The notes under the pieces: model-generated | What the model was told of the DNA's origin: nothing | Databases searched by the model: none | What the model saw: only the letters and a program-made list of their open reading frames with translations | NCBI RefSeq assembly: GCF_910596095.1 | Contig: NC_056543.1 | Coordinates: 26,732,542 to 26,796,541 of the forward strand | Reading direction: 5' to 3' | DNA: 64,000 nucleotides | DNA from: Thunnus maccoyii | Lineage: Eukaryota > Chordata > Actinopteri > Scombriformes > Scombridae | Position numbers and translations under genes: made by a program | Shown here: one piece after another, positions 1 through 11,753 of the stretch | Numbering within the stretch: the first letter of the stretch is position 1 | Layout: each line of letters opens with the position of its first letter

Positions 1-291
1 CTACTTATAAGTTCTCTCTAAATTCTTCCCAAAATTCCAGATTATTGATCAGTAGGTCATACATACCGTGTAACAATAGCATAGGTACCCAGTAATAAAA
101 AATAACTACAGTAAGTTCTTTGTAAGTTCCCATATTGTTACCTCCTTATTCCATAACTCCACAACTTCCCCTGTTCCCCCATTCCCTTGTACTACATATA
201 TGTATTGGTACGTATTGTAGTGGTACACCATTAGTACAAAAGATTACACCGTAACTACAGGGTAGTTACGCTGTACGTTGCGGGCTCTAAT
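1..291. other. Intergenic, nothing recognised
   Basis: AT-rich sequence without a supportable gene, RNA or repeat. Confidence 0.5.
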
Positions 292-888
292 CTAAAATAC
301 GACCCACAACACATTAATAAAACACGCTGCAAATAACAAGGCCTCTTTCCTATCGTAGTAAGGTAGACTAGCTACAACCTTATTTTCACCAAAACGAGCT
401 ATCCACTGAGCTGGACAGATAACATTGTTCTTATATGTACAGCTGGCTGTGAGACAAGGGTGCAGGGACTGTTTAAAAAGTGCAACACCGGAGTTAAGAG
501 TTATTGATTTAACATGATTGATGTATGGGTTCCAGCAGAGTTTATCATCCATTATCATTGATCGTGATTTTAATAGTAGACAGTTACCAGTAACATGACA
601 TGTTAAGACATTAAAAGAAGTTAAAGAATAAAAAGAGAACAGCAGAAACCCTCCCCAGTAGCATATCACCCATGTTGCACAGCTTCTCCTATCTGATGCC
701 TCCTCAGCAGTCTGGGCCCTTGTGCTCCGATGGGTCATGGATGGAGATCTGTGTCCGCTGTATTTGTGTCGTTGTTGGACATGGTACAGAGGAAGTATGG
801 GAGGATTGGGTGTGAAAAATGTCTGACTCAAGGTTGTCCCTGCAGAGGAGGAGGTACCGTTTCCTCCTGAGGTGATGCACTCACGCAC
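292..888 (-). other. Unidentified 198-codon open frame
   Basis: An open frame on the minus strand encodes a Ser/Thr-rich N-terminal half, then one hydrophobic stretch (around WGGFLLFSFYSL, residues about 80-92) and a Cys-containing C-terminal half. I recognise no family. It has no obvious promoter or splice sites and lies next to an old retroelement fossil, so it could be a repeat-derived frame or chance. A protein search with the translation and a check for transcripts would decide. Confidence 0.2.
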
Positions 889-1089
889 TGACAGCGTCTT
901 TCAATTTTTAGTTGTATTTTATCTTTATTTAATCAGGCATTCTCATTGAGATTAAGATCTCTTTTCCAAGAAGAGATCTGAGAACAAGAAACATTCATAA
1001 AACAAATCACAATCTGGCTTAGGGAGGTCATGAAGAGCTGGGATTCAGAGCAGCAACCTAAAGTTATAAACAGCAATAATTCAGCTTTC

Positions 1090-2280
1090 TACTTGTCCCG
1101 TGGAAGATCCAACTATGCCAGTGAAGGTTGATATTTTCATTAATAGTGGAGCTACCACTTAAGCAGTAAAAGCTAATGAACAAGTGTGTGTATACCAACT
1201 TCTAAATTTGTTACTACTGTAAGTGTTGCCGGTATTCCGATGGCAGAGCCCATGTCTAAACTTTCTACTGTAACCGTTGAAGGTTCAGATGTAAAACATT
1301 TTTTCCTTTTCTTTAGTAAATTGCCCTATAAATTTAATGGGGCTAGTTATGTTGTTATGCAAACTGAATGCTATTATACATTGTACTCCAGATGGTTTGT
1401 TTCCAACCATCCTGATAACAGGTTCCTGCAGTCATTTCAATAATCCATCATTGATTGTATTGCAGGATATTGCCAGATTTTGATATGCAACACATTTTCA
1501 ATGTGCTAAAACATCACCAGCTTGTGCATCATTGATGTGTGCTATGAGACTTGTCTTCCATTATCATTGTACAGCAGCATTTAATCCTTCAGCTGAGTAC
1601 AAGCAATTACCTGATTGTTTTGTAAATACACAGGAGTGGTTGGTTTTGTTTGAATCCGATGAGTCATGTCCACATGTAGCAGTGACATCAGGTTACGAAC
1701 TAAAACATATTGGAGAAATGATGGCACAATACTAATCATTGAGAAAAGCTGTAGCAGCTTCTCAAACCCAGACTGTAACAAATTTGGGTGATAACTTTTA
1801 CAATTTTTTGACTAAGCTCCAGTTTTGTCTGCCTGAAGGGACATACCTGGGACATTTTCTAAAGACATTGCCTTCTCTCACAAGAGAGTGAAAATTTTGA
1901 ACCATATGCCTCCTCCCAAGACTAAAATTGACATTTTTGAGGATGGCAGACTGCTGCAGACACTGGATTTATGAGTATACTGCTATGGACTCAGACTTTC
2001 AGTTAGTCACAGTTCAGTCTGCTCCTCCAACTGTGCTATGGACTGAGGAAATGCACAAAGCTTTCCATGAACTGAAACATGCACTCTCTGGAGCCCGAGC
2101 CTTGGGCCTGCCAGATTATCACAAATCTCTACACTGACAGTTCAGCATGTAGACCATCTGATAACACACACTTTGCTGGCTATGCTGTAGTGAATGGCTG
2201 GAGAGTGATGGTATTTCTGCTCCAAGATTTTTCCAAAATAGTATTCATGTGTATATTAGTGACACTTAATTAATATTGCA
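1090..2280 (+). mobile_element. Retrovirus-like pol fossil (broken)
   Basis: Two stretches resemble parts of fish endogenous-retrovirus pol. The first, at about 1130-1445, looks like the aspartic protease region. The second, at about 1985-2210, looks like the end of reverse transcriptase (residues GLPDYHK) running into the start of RNase H (TDSSACR, FAGYAVV). The order and strand agree with one element. It is clearly broken, with many breaks, no LTRs that I can see and no intact frame, so it is old. The subfamily cannot be set by eye; a gamma/epsilon-like ERV or related LTR element is possible. Confidence 0.5.
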
Positions 2281-2917
2281 GAGTCAGTTGAAGCATAACT
2301 GTGAAGAAATTCTGGGGTTCCTGCGGCGCGATACTGTAAGATTGATATGTTTTCACACATCAGTGTATTCACTCTGCTTTTTATTATTTCAATGACCTTA
2401 TGTGTCTTTCTACATCTGTAAGATTCTTACAAATGAGGTATTGTCAATGTTACCGTTTAAACTAATTCAATATTTTGTATTGTAATCTGCCTAAATCTGT
2501 GCCATGTATAATATCATTTTTGATATTTAAACAACTATTGAATGTCTGTATTGTTATACATACACAAATACAAATGGGCAAAAGATGGTGATGTGAATTT
2601 ATACAGTCCGTTTTTCCCGTTCTGTTTCATGCAAGTACATTTCATTGCCATTACAAAGACAATGGAGGGATAGAATTGATGACAAACTGGCCATGAACAG
2701 CAGAGGATCATGGAGGCTGTCTCATGCTCATGCATTACTATTCCTACATTTTTCTGCCCAAATACATGAAAGCTATCCTGTTTTTTAATTTAGATTTCAT
2801 AATTCACTGAATCAATAACATGAATAAATATTTTTTCTACGTAGAAAATGTGACATTTTAGTTACCTATCAACATTTCTGTATAGTATGTTGGCCTCACC
2901 TTTGTCTCTCTCTCTCT
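2281..2917. other. Intergenic, 3' of TAAR-A
   Basis: AT-rich, no gene seen. A short CT-rich run (about 2904-2919) abuts the stop codon of the minus-strand TAAR-A. Confidence 0.5.
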
Positions 2918-3981
2918 CTACAGTATGTTGGAATCGCAGGAGTTAGGCTGCAGTATCTTAAGTGTAACAATGAGCTTAATAGATTTTCTGAACCATGGAT
3001 AAAAAGAGGCATATATCACAGGGTTTAGGCAGGAGTTAAAATAGAACAGAAATATTATAAAGGCTGAAGATGAGGCATTGAGTGAGATGTCCTGGCCTTT
3101 GAGTGTGACACAGAAATATGGGCAGATGCATATTAGAAACACAACTACAACAACACCGAGAGTCCTGGCTGCTTTCATCTCCGATTTCCAAGTAGTCATT
3201 GAAAACTGCAGTGTGACAGTGTGGGAACGCATAGCATGAGCCTGAGACACAGCCACCACAAATACTCTCATATACAGAATTACAATGACAGAGACAGGGC
3301 CAATAAAGGACAAAAAAGTATCTGTGATTCCTGCAGCATAATCAATTACAAGCACACACTCTCCAGAGCAGGAGTTATACCTACCTGGTTGTTTCAGGTT
3401 ATCCTTAAACCGCACACAGTGAAAGAGAAGAGAACAGATCCAACACAGACAAACACAAATTTTAATTCTTGTTTGAGTGACTTTGGTGGGGTAATGCAGA
3501 GGGTCACAAATAGCCACATAGCGGTCAACAGATATGAGCACCATGTTTCCTATAGAGGCAGAGGTAATAGTGTAGTCCAAAACATAATACACAGAACACA
3601 AAAGGTTACCCAGGGGCCAGCAGCCATTGAGGAGGACAATTTGTAACAACATAAGGAAGCCCACGCAGAAATCTGAGACAGCCAGAGACAGAAGGAGCAG
3701 GTTGGTAGGGGTGTGGAGCTGCCTGCAGAGGTAAGAGAGCAACATACTTGTCATTATAAGTATCAATTATTATTACAGCAGATAAAAGCCAGAAACATTA
3801 TTTACTTGTAGTGGAAGATGGAGATGATGACCAGCAGGTTGAGAGTCACAGTGAGCAGAGAGATGGAGGACAGCAGAATGTAAATAAGCGTGGCTACAGA
3901 GTAGGAACGTTTGGTCTTCTTGCACGAAGTGTTGAGGAGTTGTGGAAAGCAGAGTTCTGTTCCTTCCAGGGTCTCCATCAT
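2918..3981 (-). CDS. Trace amine-associated receptor, intact (TAAR-A)
   Basis: Two-exon class A GPCR of the TAAR family, an olfactory receptor for amines on ciliated sensory neurons. Exon 1 is 3981 down to 3806 and starts at MMETLEGTELCF. It encodes an N-terminus with an N-T-S glycosylation site and TM1 (TLNLLVII, Asn1.50). Exon 2 is 3722 down to 2918. The intron is canonical (donor GTAAAT, acceptor CTCTGCAG) and the phases join to K|QLHTPTNLLL, giving 326 residues. Visible hallmarks are LAVSD (Asp2.50), Cys3.25, DRY, the TAAR TM7 fingerprint NSCLNPVIYASFYPWF and the C-terminus DSNIL. Counting from Cys3.25, Asp3.32 is present (VYYVLD). Counting from Pro5.50, Asp5.42 is present (ITDTFLSFIGP). 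Both aspartates suggest a dicationic amine ligand by analogy with zebrafish TAAR13c. It is the only minus-strand TAAR in the window. The subfamily number is not assigned. Confidence 0.93.
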
Positions 3982-4065
3982 CAGAGAGCAGCACTAGATG
4001 AGAGACTGCTTAACTCTTTTGACTGCTTCTCTCTGTCAAATATCTATATTGGATTTATCGTCCGG

Positions 4066-4080
4066 CCCCCCCCCCCCCCC
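4066..4080. repeat. Poly-C tract
   Basis: A run of about 15 cytosines 5' of TAAR-A. Its length is prone to assembly error. Confidence 0.9.
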
Positions 4081-4084
4081 TTTC

Positions 4085-4714
4085 CTTTTTGGGGACTTTT
4101 GGCAGTGGCTGAGCTCCTCCCTACTTTACTTTCTACAGCAATGTTCTACATCTGTCATCAACATGCTCTTCCCTCTATTTTGTATTTACTTGGTCTCTTT
4201 TCTTCCAAATATATTTGTAATGGCAAATTATACATTGTTGGTTATTTACGCTTACCTTGGTTACCGGGACAACGCCAGTTCACTCTTTATCAGAGTGGCT
4301 CCTGCTTTCCCTAAACATCCAGTTACTCTGAGTCTCAAGGAGAGGAGAAAATGTCTCCTTCTGCTTAAGAATTGTAGTGTGACCTCAAGGCCCATGTTTG
4401 ACCTAGTGTAACCCCTAAAGTTAGGATTTTCCCATAACATGAACCACTGGTGGTTCGGACCTATCAGTAAAGCAAATGCAGCTGCCTTGCAAGGTAAAAC
4501 GGTAATAGACAGTGATGGACAGATGGTTCATCCAATGACCTGCCAAGTATCTTTTTGATAGTGCCTGCCCTTTTCAAGCAGTGTCCATGGATGACTTCTC
4601 AGATGGTTCTGTGTAACAAACTATCTGACGTGTCAGGTTATATGTATGCACCCTTATCCTTATTGGCAAAGCAGATTTGGAGGTTTAATTTTATTCAAAA
4701 TAAATAAATAAAAT

Positions 4715-4766
<52 letters not shown>

Positions 4767-5025
4767 CAATCTGATTAAAATGTCGCTTTGAAAGCCAAAT
4801 TAATTATTTAATTTTAAAGTATCATTGACTGGAAAATCAATACAATTTAACTTGAAATATACAGTACACACAATTTATTAAAGTAATCTTTTATGAAACA
4901 ACTAGTTTTAAAAAACAGTGAGTAGGTCTGGCAATGGTTGTGTTGTTGACATCCAGTGTGCAAGTGCTTATAGGCCAAGGTCCTACATAATTATTTACCA
5001 CAATTAATCATAATTCAACATTTGG
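4085..5025. other. Intergenic with (TA)n microsatellite
   Basis: No gene seen. It contains a pure TA/AT dinucleotide run at about 4719-4763. Confidence 0.6.
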
Positions 5026-5480
5026 TTGAGTCTGTTTGACTTGGAAAATGCAGACCAAGCAACTAATTTGGAGATGAGGTGTGTGGACCTGCAGCAGAGG
5101 CTGCGCTGGGTTAGGCCCAGAGGGTTGAGGATACAAGCCTGCAGTTTGTGGGCCCAAAAGGGAGGTGTTTCAGCCTCTTACCAGCCTCATTACATGGAAC
5201 AGGGTTCTTCCCAAACTTGTGGAAATTTGATGGCTGTCACAGGGCTGTCATCAACATTCAACAAATTCTCTCTCAAGAGTGGGGCAATTGTTCATCTACC
5301 AAACCACACCAGTACTCCTGATGGTGTGCAATCCCAGATACCGGCCTTTTGTCCAAGGGAACAAATGTCCTTCTGCTGTTCTGGCCAATGCAAGGCCTTG
5401 CTTGGGGAAGGGGCAATAGTAGTATTGCAAACAAAGGAAAAACAAATGTTTTCTCCTAAGGGCTTACTGTAATTTGACAA
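5026..5480 (+). other. Unclassified frame, possible retroelement relic
   Basis: A 148-codon frame ends in a stretch (KALLGEGAIVVLQ) that faintly resembles the region just before the reverse-transcriptase domain of DIRS-type elements. No core RT motif is visible, so I only flag it. It is followed at 5900-6840 by more overlapping short frames without a recognised family. Confidence 0.2.
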
Positions 5481-5714
5481 ACTCTGATGTGCTTGCTACT
5501 GAGATTGTTCAGTTCAACAAATATGCTAGACTCACATGCTGCTAATACCAGCTCCCGTATATACTCACTGCCTTTGGCAATACATGTACATACTGTACAG
5601 TGACCCATATGTCTAAAGGAGACACATTTCCAGGTCCATAATTTTATTGGAATATGAGAGTGAACAACACAAACAACTCATAAAACAACCTCAGCAACAA
5701 ATATAACTGATTGG

Positions 5715-5905
5715 ATGGCCATTTGTGGACACGCATGACAAGCTACGTCATCTTGTCAGGAAAGTTAAAAAAAACAAAAACATGGCAAACAAAACATTCA
5801 GGACAGGCTGAAACTTGGACTGAGGGGAACATTATTTTTACATACATTCACCTCAGGTTTTGGAACACTGACCATGTTTAACATGGACATCTGATATCAT
5901 AACAG
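5715..5905 (+). repeat. Dispersed repeat, copy 1
   Basis: Similar to 8110-8305 in the same orientation. Shared pieces include ATTTTTACATACATT and ACCATGTTTAACATGGACAT (here near 5874-5893). The ACCATGTTTAACATGG part is itself nearly palindromic. Family not identified. Confidence 0.65.
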
Positions 5906-7079
5906 TATGTGCATGACAGAAAATCACAAAAAGCATAATATGTACCCTTTAAGAATACAGAAGACACTGCTTTGGGGCTTGCCACATAGGTTTCTTCAGC
6001 TGTGCCAGACATTATACTTTACTTTTATTTTTAAAACTCTGAACTTACTGGCACCAGCAAGAAGGCCTATCTTGAGAGAATGTGGAGCTGGGGCTTATTC
6101 CAGCTATGGCTTTGTGTCAAAGCAGATCTTTGGATTTCTCTATTCTAAATGTAAGGGAGCTAGACATGTTCCTCAAGGTGTTTCCTTTTTTGGATGCCTT
6201 TTGGTTGACGACTCCATTTTGGTTCATAAGGCCAGGCGACTGACAATAGTGGACCTTTGCAGCATCTGTATCCACAGTCTCATCATTGCAGCTAATTCCT
6301 CAGGTTTGCCTTTCAAGGAAGAACCCCATGAGGGCTAGGTCCTGTGGTTTGGCCTGTCTTCATTGTACTGTTGACATTGTATTTACTCCTCTGCGTCAGA
6401 GGAGCATTTCAGAGTTTTCACTTACCTGGATGGCTGGCTGGCATGCGCTGCATCAAAGAAACAGAGGCTCAGAGTCACACATAAACTGTGTTGGCCCTTT
6501 GTGTTTCACTTGGGTTGCATTTCGGTGCAAAAAAGAATTTGGATCTGAAACAGTGTTTAGTGACAATGAGGGCATGTCTGATGCAGAGGAGTGATCACAG
6601 AGTGCATCATGCATCGCAATGGCACAATGCCAGATGTTGGGCCTCTTTGCAAGCTGCTTTGAACCATTGTTGTTTTCAGAACATGGCTCATTACAGAGGG
6701 ACACCTTGAGGTCATGCTTTAAGATCAATCTTTGTCAAATAAACATGTTGTTAATCATGCCATTAACCTGGAGAACTACATGCTGTATGCATGTGTTTAA
6801 GTGGGTGAGCTTAAAAAGTTCTGTTGTGTGTCACTGAGGTTGGCCTGTTACAGTGTTGGCTGTATTTTGCACCATTTGACTCAAACTCTGTGTAATTTGG
6901 TATACTTTTGGTCATAGGTTCGCTAAGGGATGGAAGATTGAGATGAAAATGAAAATGGCCATGGAAGGCAAAATAGGGAGAAAGAAAAGCTGTGCTTGGG
7001 CACGAGGGATGAGGGGATGACATGGAGGAAAGTGAGAAAGGAGATAAATCAGCAATATGATGGAGAGGTTTGGTCAGGC
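5906..7079. other. Repeat-rich intergenic
   Basis: Several short overlapping frames, none with recognisable domains. It may include decayed mobile DNA. No supportable gene. Confidence 0.4.
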
Positions 7080-7691
7080 TGTTCTTATTTACATTCTGCT
7101 GTCCTTCATCTCTCTGCTCACTGTAACTCTCAACCTGCGGGTCATCATCTCCATCTCCCACTTCAAGTAGCCAAATATTTAACATACAGATACACGTAAA
7201 TAAATGTTCATGGAAAAGAAAACAGATGTTGACGTAAACATTCATGATTTTAAACAAAGCCTTGATGTTTTACTGATGGGATTATATATGCTAAATATTA
7301 TATTGGAATTTACATTGATACTGCAAACATTGGTCCTGTCACTGTCATTGTAGTTCTGTATATGAGTATTTGTGGTGGCTGTGTTTCAGCCTTGCGGTCT
7401 CATTTTGTAGCTGTCACACTGCGGCGTTCAGAGACTGTAACTGCTAAGAAATCTGAGATAAAAGCAGCCAGTTGTAGTTGTGTTTCTGGTATGCCTTTGC
7501 CCATACTGTTCATCTCCTGCAGGCCAGAACACCTTGATTGATTTTTACATCCTTAGAGTCCTTAGAGAAATGGATGTTCTATCTTAACTCCTGTCTAAAC
7601 CCTATGATCTATGCATTTTGTTACCCCTGGTTTTGAAATTGTTACACTTCAGATACTGCAGCCTGACTCCTGTGAGGCCAACATAGTGTAG
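7080..7691 (+). pseudogene. TAAR pseudogene B, internally deleted
   Basis: Exon 1 homology begins abruptly at VLIYILLSFISLLTVTLNL (about 7080) and runs to a GT donor after CACTTCAA (7166). The upstream N-terminal codons and start are missing. TM2 to TM4 are absent. Homology resumes at about 7313 in TM5 (GPVTVIVVLYM) and continues through IL3, TM6 and TM7 to a C-terminus like the active copies (QPDSCEANIV, stop at 7689-7691). Small deletions shift the frame after VLYMS, in TM6 and near the C-terminus. Arg replaces Leu in the TM1 motif LNLLV. It is most like TAAR-A/E-type genes and is not functional. Confidence 0.88.
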
Positions 7692-8109
7692 AGAGAGACT
7701 ATATACTTTCTATGAAGAAGGAATAAAATATGTCACAGAATGTACAAATTCAAAAATCAACTATAAAATATGCCACTTGTGTTCTTTAAAGTGCATGTCA
7801 CAGAAATTTACAGAAGATGTGATCATGTTTCCTCTTCTAATTATTCTCCTTATTTAGTGTTATATGACATGCATCTATATGTTACTTTTCCATTGTCTGC
7901 CATGGACTGGTGCAGTGTTAATAGCCCTAAGCCAGAGCCTCTGCATATCTTATTGGACATTGAAAGTCAAACAATAAAGAAATACCCTTTACATTTACTT
8001 TGAAGTAGTGATAACCTTAATCATTTTTTGTCTCTCTTCATCACCACCATGAATGAAAGCACATCAGAGTTGGACAAACTGATGTACTTGCTGCTGGACA
8101 ATCAAAGTC
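7692..8109. other. Intergenic, nothing recognised
   Basis: AT-rich sequence 3' of pseudogene B. No gene seen. Confidence 0.5.
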
Positions 8110-8305
8110 AAACAGTCAAACAGCTGACGTCATCTTGGTGGGAAAGCTAAAAAAATAATAAAACAAAAAAAACACTGCAAACAAAGCATTCAGAGCAGGC
8201 TGAAACCAGGGCTTTCGTCTCACAGGGAGCATTTTTACATACATTGACTTCAAGTTTTGGAACTTTGACCATGTTTAACATGGACATCTGACATCACAGC
8301 ATTGG
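8110..8305 (+). repeat. Dispersed repeat, copy 2
   Basis: Second copy of the repeat at 5715-5905, with differences throughout, so both are old. Confidence 0.65.
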
Positions 8306-8642
8306 ACAAAACCTTGTCTCAAATCAGGATTCAACCAACAGCAGCAATTCAGGCAGAAATAAGTACTAACATGAAAAAAGTATTACAAAATCAGAAAAAT
8401 GCATTATCCAGTGTAGTTGACCATGACTTTTAAAAACTGTTATAGGCTACTGTGTGTTTGATTTCACTCATGTGATATTAAACTGTATAATTAGAGTTCT
8501 GCTCAGGTTGAGATTGGGTGGTTGCTAAATCACTTGAGTTCACCAACCTTAATCAACTTATAGGAATGTCAGAGGCATCACTTGTCTGAGCCTAAAAGAT
8601 ACCAAAAAGTTTACAGACAAGTGTATCAATCAAGAACAGTCA

Positions 8643-8662
8643 GTACACACACACACACACAG
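8643..8662. repeat. (AC)n microsatellite
   Basis: Short pure CA/AC run. Confidence 0.85.
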
Positions 8663-8887
8663 TCTTGAGGAGAGCCCTGTGTCTGAAATCAATCACTCAT
8701 TCAATCACTCATTCACTACATCCTATATACAGTATTAGACACGCATTTACTCAATAGCAAGCCTTAAATTGAAATTACGGACACTTATTAATCATCGTAC
8801 TGTACTATAATTTTCTCCTCTGTAAAATGTGACACTGAACCATTTTGTAAAAAAGAAAAACCGTGGTTCAGAAACCACTGCTTTAGA

Positions 8888-9420
8888 TGCCTTATATCAA
8901 TCAATCAATCAATTTTATTTAAAGTGCAGAGTCACCATGCAACATGGTACCAATACACTTTACAGTTAAAAAAGAATACATAGGACAAACATACAGCAAT
9001 CAATTTACAATGATAAAAATTACAAGTGAAACAACCACATTAAAAACATGAATGTTAAATGGATGTTGAAAGGTGATGGGCCCAGCTAAGTTTTAGGGGA
9101 GGCTGTAATGAAGTGAATAAAGGTAGGTTTTCAGTCTTGATTTAAATATTTCAACTGAATGTGCTTCTTTAACATGTAATGTAAGGCCATTCCAGAGATA
9201 AGGGGCATGGTAGGCAAATGCTCTGAAGCCAACTGATTTCTGTTAACTGAAGGAATGACCAGGAGACCATCATCGAGAGAGCAAAGAGGGCGTGCTGGTG
9301 TATATGGTGTAATTAGCTCAGATAGGTAAGGTGGTGCAAGTCCATGCAAAGCCTTTATAAGTTAAAAGAAGAACCTTAAAATCAGCTCTAGCTTGCACTG
9401 GGAGCCAGTGAAGAGAGGCC
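8888..9420 (-). mobile_element. LINE 3' end (L2/Maui-like)
   Basis: The minus strand from about 9350 encodes LHGLAPPYLSELITPYTPARPL-like sequence, the common C-terminal segment of ORF2 of fish non-LTR retrotransposons. It then runs into a non-coding 3' region ending in an (ATTG)n tail at about 8890-8912, which is typical of L2-type LINEs. The 5' part is missing, as usual for LINE copies. The frame has decayed after the first segment. Confidence 0.65.
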
Positions 9421-10460
9421 AGAATAGGTGTTATATGGTCAAATCTTGAGGGAAGGAATCTTGGAGTTTTGGGAAGCTGTGCAAACGGAGAAATATCAAA
9501 CTACTGTCAAAGTCTGGGTCAAGTTATGTTTGTGAATCTTTTTTTTTTTTTAATACACACATGTGAAGCTTGATTTCAAAAGGACTGTGTCAGTCCTACT
9601 GAGTCAAAAGTAGCAAAACAAACCCTTGAAAACAATGCGCTGTTCTTGCATCTTATGTTCATGTGCATGTCTTGTGTTTGAAGGGGCGATCATGCCTGAC
9701 GTGATGTTATGGAATGCCCTAATGGGTACAGCTATTTTTTGGTTCTTAATTTGTGATTGGATGGCCTCACCTTGGCTTTACACCCATCAATGTTCTTCCC
9801 TGGGGTAAAAATCATCACTGACAACACTAACAATGGAACTGTCAGACTTTTTCCTGCCCAGTTACATTCCAGACCAGCTCTATGTTGATTTAAATTGAAC
9901 ATTTAAGCTTTAAGATGTTTTTCTTTTGTGTTGTGCACTTCTTTAAAGACACCACATGTCCAACCAGTTATAAATGACACACACGGCATGTATATTCAAA
10001 AACTAAATATAGACATAACACATACTCTCTACTATTCTGGATTGAAGAAAGACCAAAAAATGAAGCCTTATTTGAGCCTAAACCCAAACTGTAATTATTA
10101 ATCAATACTTTGGCAGTATCAATATCAACACTGAATTATTTATAGTGCATTATACTGCATTTCTTTATGATAGGTGCTATATAAAGCTTAAATAAAGATG
10201 ATACAAGATACATAAAAGATTCAAACACATGCTAAAAAAGTTGCTGTGCCTCTTCAAAACAGATTATCATGTTTTAGAATAGGCGCTGATAAGATTGAAA
10301 TATTGTGAAGTTGTAATCACCATCAGCATCGGTAACTCCCCATTAATTATGGAGTATTTGGAAACTGGAATGTTGCGTGACAGAAGCCAGTTTGCGAAGA
10401 CAAAAGGTAGCAATAATCTGTGACAACTTCTTCACTCTGCAGGGGAGTACACAAGATTGA
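9421..10460. other. Intergenic upstream of the VWD-ZP gene
   Basis: No gene seen. Contains a T-run at about 9538-9551. Confidence 0.5.
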
Positions 10461-10464
10461 CATG

Positions 10465-10471
10465 TATAAAG
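10465..10471 (+). promoter_or_regulatory. Candidate TATA box of the VWD-ZP gene
   Basis: TATAAAG lies about 30 bp before a plausible untranslated first exon (about 10495-10590) that ends at a strong donor, GAGG|GTAAGA. The next plus-strand acceptor with an open coding frame is at 11730 (TGTGTTTCAG). Inferred from position and consensus only. Confidence 0.5.
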
Positions 10472-10494
10472 ACAGTGAGCGCTGTTTCCTTCAC

Positions 10495-10590
10495 AAAAAC
10501 AGTTGGTCTAAGAGCTGAAGCAGCCAGTGAAACTTCTCCTCAAACCCAGAGCTGCTTGACTTCCCTGCTCTTCTACAACACCTCCAGAGG
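10495..10590 (+). other. Putative untranslated exon 1 of the VWD-ZP gene
   Basis: Lies between the TATA box and a GTAAGA donor at 10591. It would splice to 11731, where 23 nt of leader precede the ATG at 11754. The transcription start is a guess. Confidence 0.4.
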
Positions 10591-11008
10591 GTAAGACAAC
10601 CTGGGATCTCTTGACTAAATTCTTGTCTGCACATTTTCATTCTCTTCCAACAGCTATCAGGACAGCTGAATATAGACATGAAAAAAGACACATTTTTGAA
10701 TCATTATTTTATAGTATTACTACTCTAAACTGACTGACTATGAGTGAGATGTAGGCAGCTGTGCAGGACAACAGCATAAATGCAAATTACTGTTTCTCCC
10801 AAATTACTTTAAATAATTAATATAAGTTGACATGGACATTTCATCAATTTTTTTCCTTCATGAGAATGCAAGGGTCATTTATACATAGAGGTCCATGTCT
10901 TCTGAATGTGGGTATGGAAAAAAATCTGTGGAAAGAAATCAGAACAGAAATCATTTGAACTTTTCAGTAAAAAATGAATCCATATGTAGATTCTATGAAC
11001 CACTTATC

Positions 11009-11011
<3 letters not shown>

Positions 11012-11056
<45 letters not shown>
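11012..11056. repeat. (TA)n microsatellite
   Basis: Pure TA run inside the first intron of the VWD-ZP gene. Confidence 0.9.
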
Positions 11057-11060
<4 letters not shown>

Positions 11061-11753
11061 CAATTACATTATATATTATTATTTTGAGGAGGAGGAAGAA
11101 AAAAATAAAAAACATTAAACTGCAATTACATATTTTGTATGAAAATACTGAAAAATATATGAATGAATTAAATTTTTATTATTGTGTCATGCATGCCCGC
11201 ATGGGTTTACAAGACACCATAAATACCAACAAGCCAGAACCAGAGCACAACGCATATATTGTAAAAAGAAAATCTTTCACCTTCAAATCTAGAGACCATC
11301 ATTAAGTAATACAGACATTCTAATTTACTGTCAGAAGCTTACTGAAAATCCAAAAGTAAATAAATACTTAAAGAATTAAATACTCATTAAACAATCTATC
11401 TTGCCTTCTTTTCCAAGCTTTTGAGATAAAGTTGGCAAACTTAAATACATCAAAATTAAACAGCCATTCCAGTTTTTGCTCATCTGAACACCTGAATATT
11501 TCAGGGTTTTGTCAAGCAATTTCATGAAACAGTAACTCTCTTAAGTCATCATAAGTCAATATAACCATTCACACATATGTGGTATGTGGCATAAGTTCAT
11601 TCTACTGCATATAATTGTCCCTATACAAATAAACATGAAATAAAATGAATACATGCCTATCTTAATTTTCCGTGTAGACAATGTAGTTAAGTTTAAATGT
11701 GACTTAATGTCTACTCCAACTGTGTTTCAGCTCCCTGTCAGTGGACCTCCAAT

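Noticed and set aside
3221-3646. 141-codon plus-strand frame inside TAAR-A
   Set aside because: Antisense shadow of the exon 2 coding sequence.
5026-5472. DIRS-type reverse transcriptase
   Set aside because: Only a short faint resemblance and no core RT motif, so it is listed only as an unclassified frame.
10895-11305. 136-codon frame across a TA repeat
   Set aside because: The middle is the translated microsatellite. It lies in an intron of the VWD-ZP gene.
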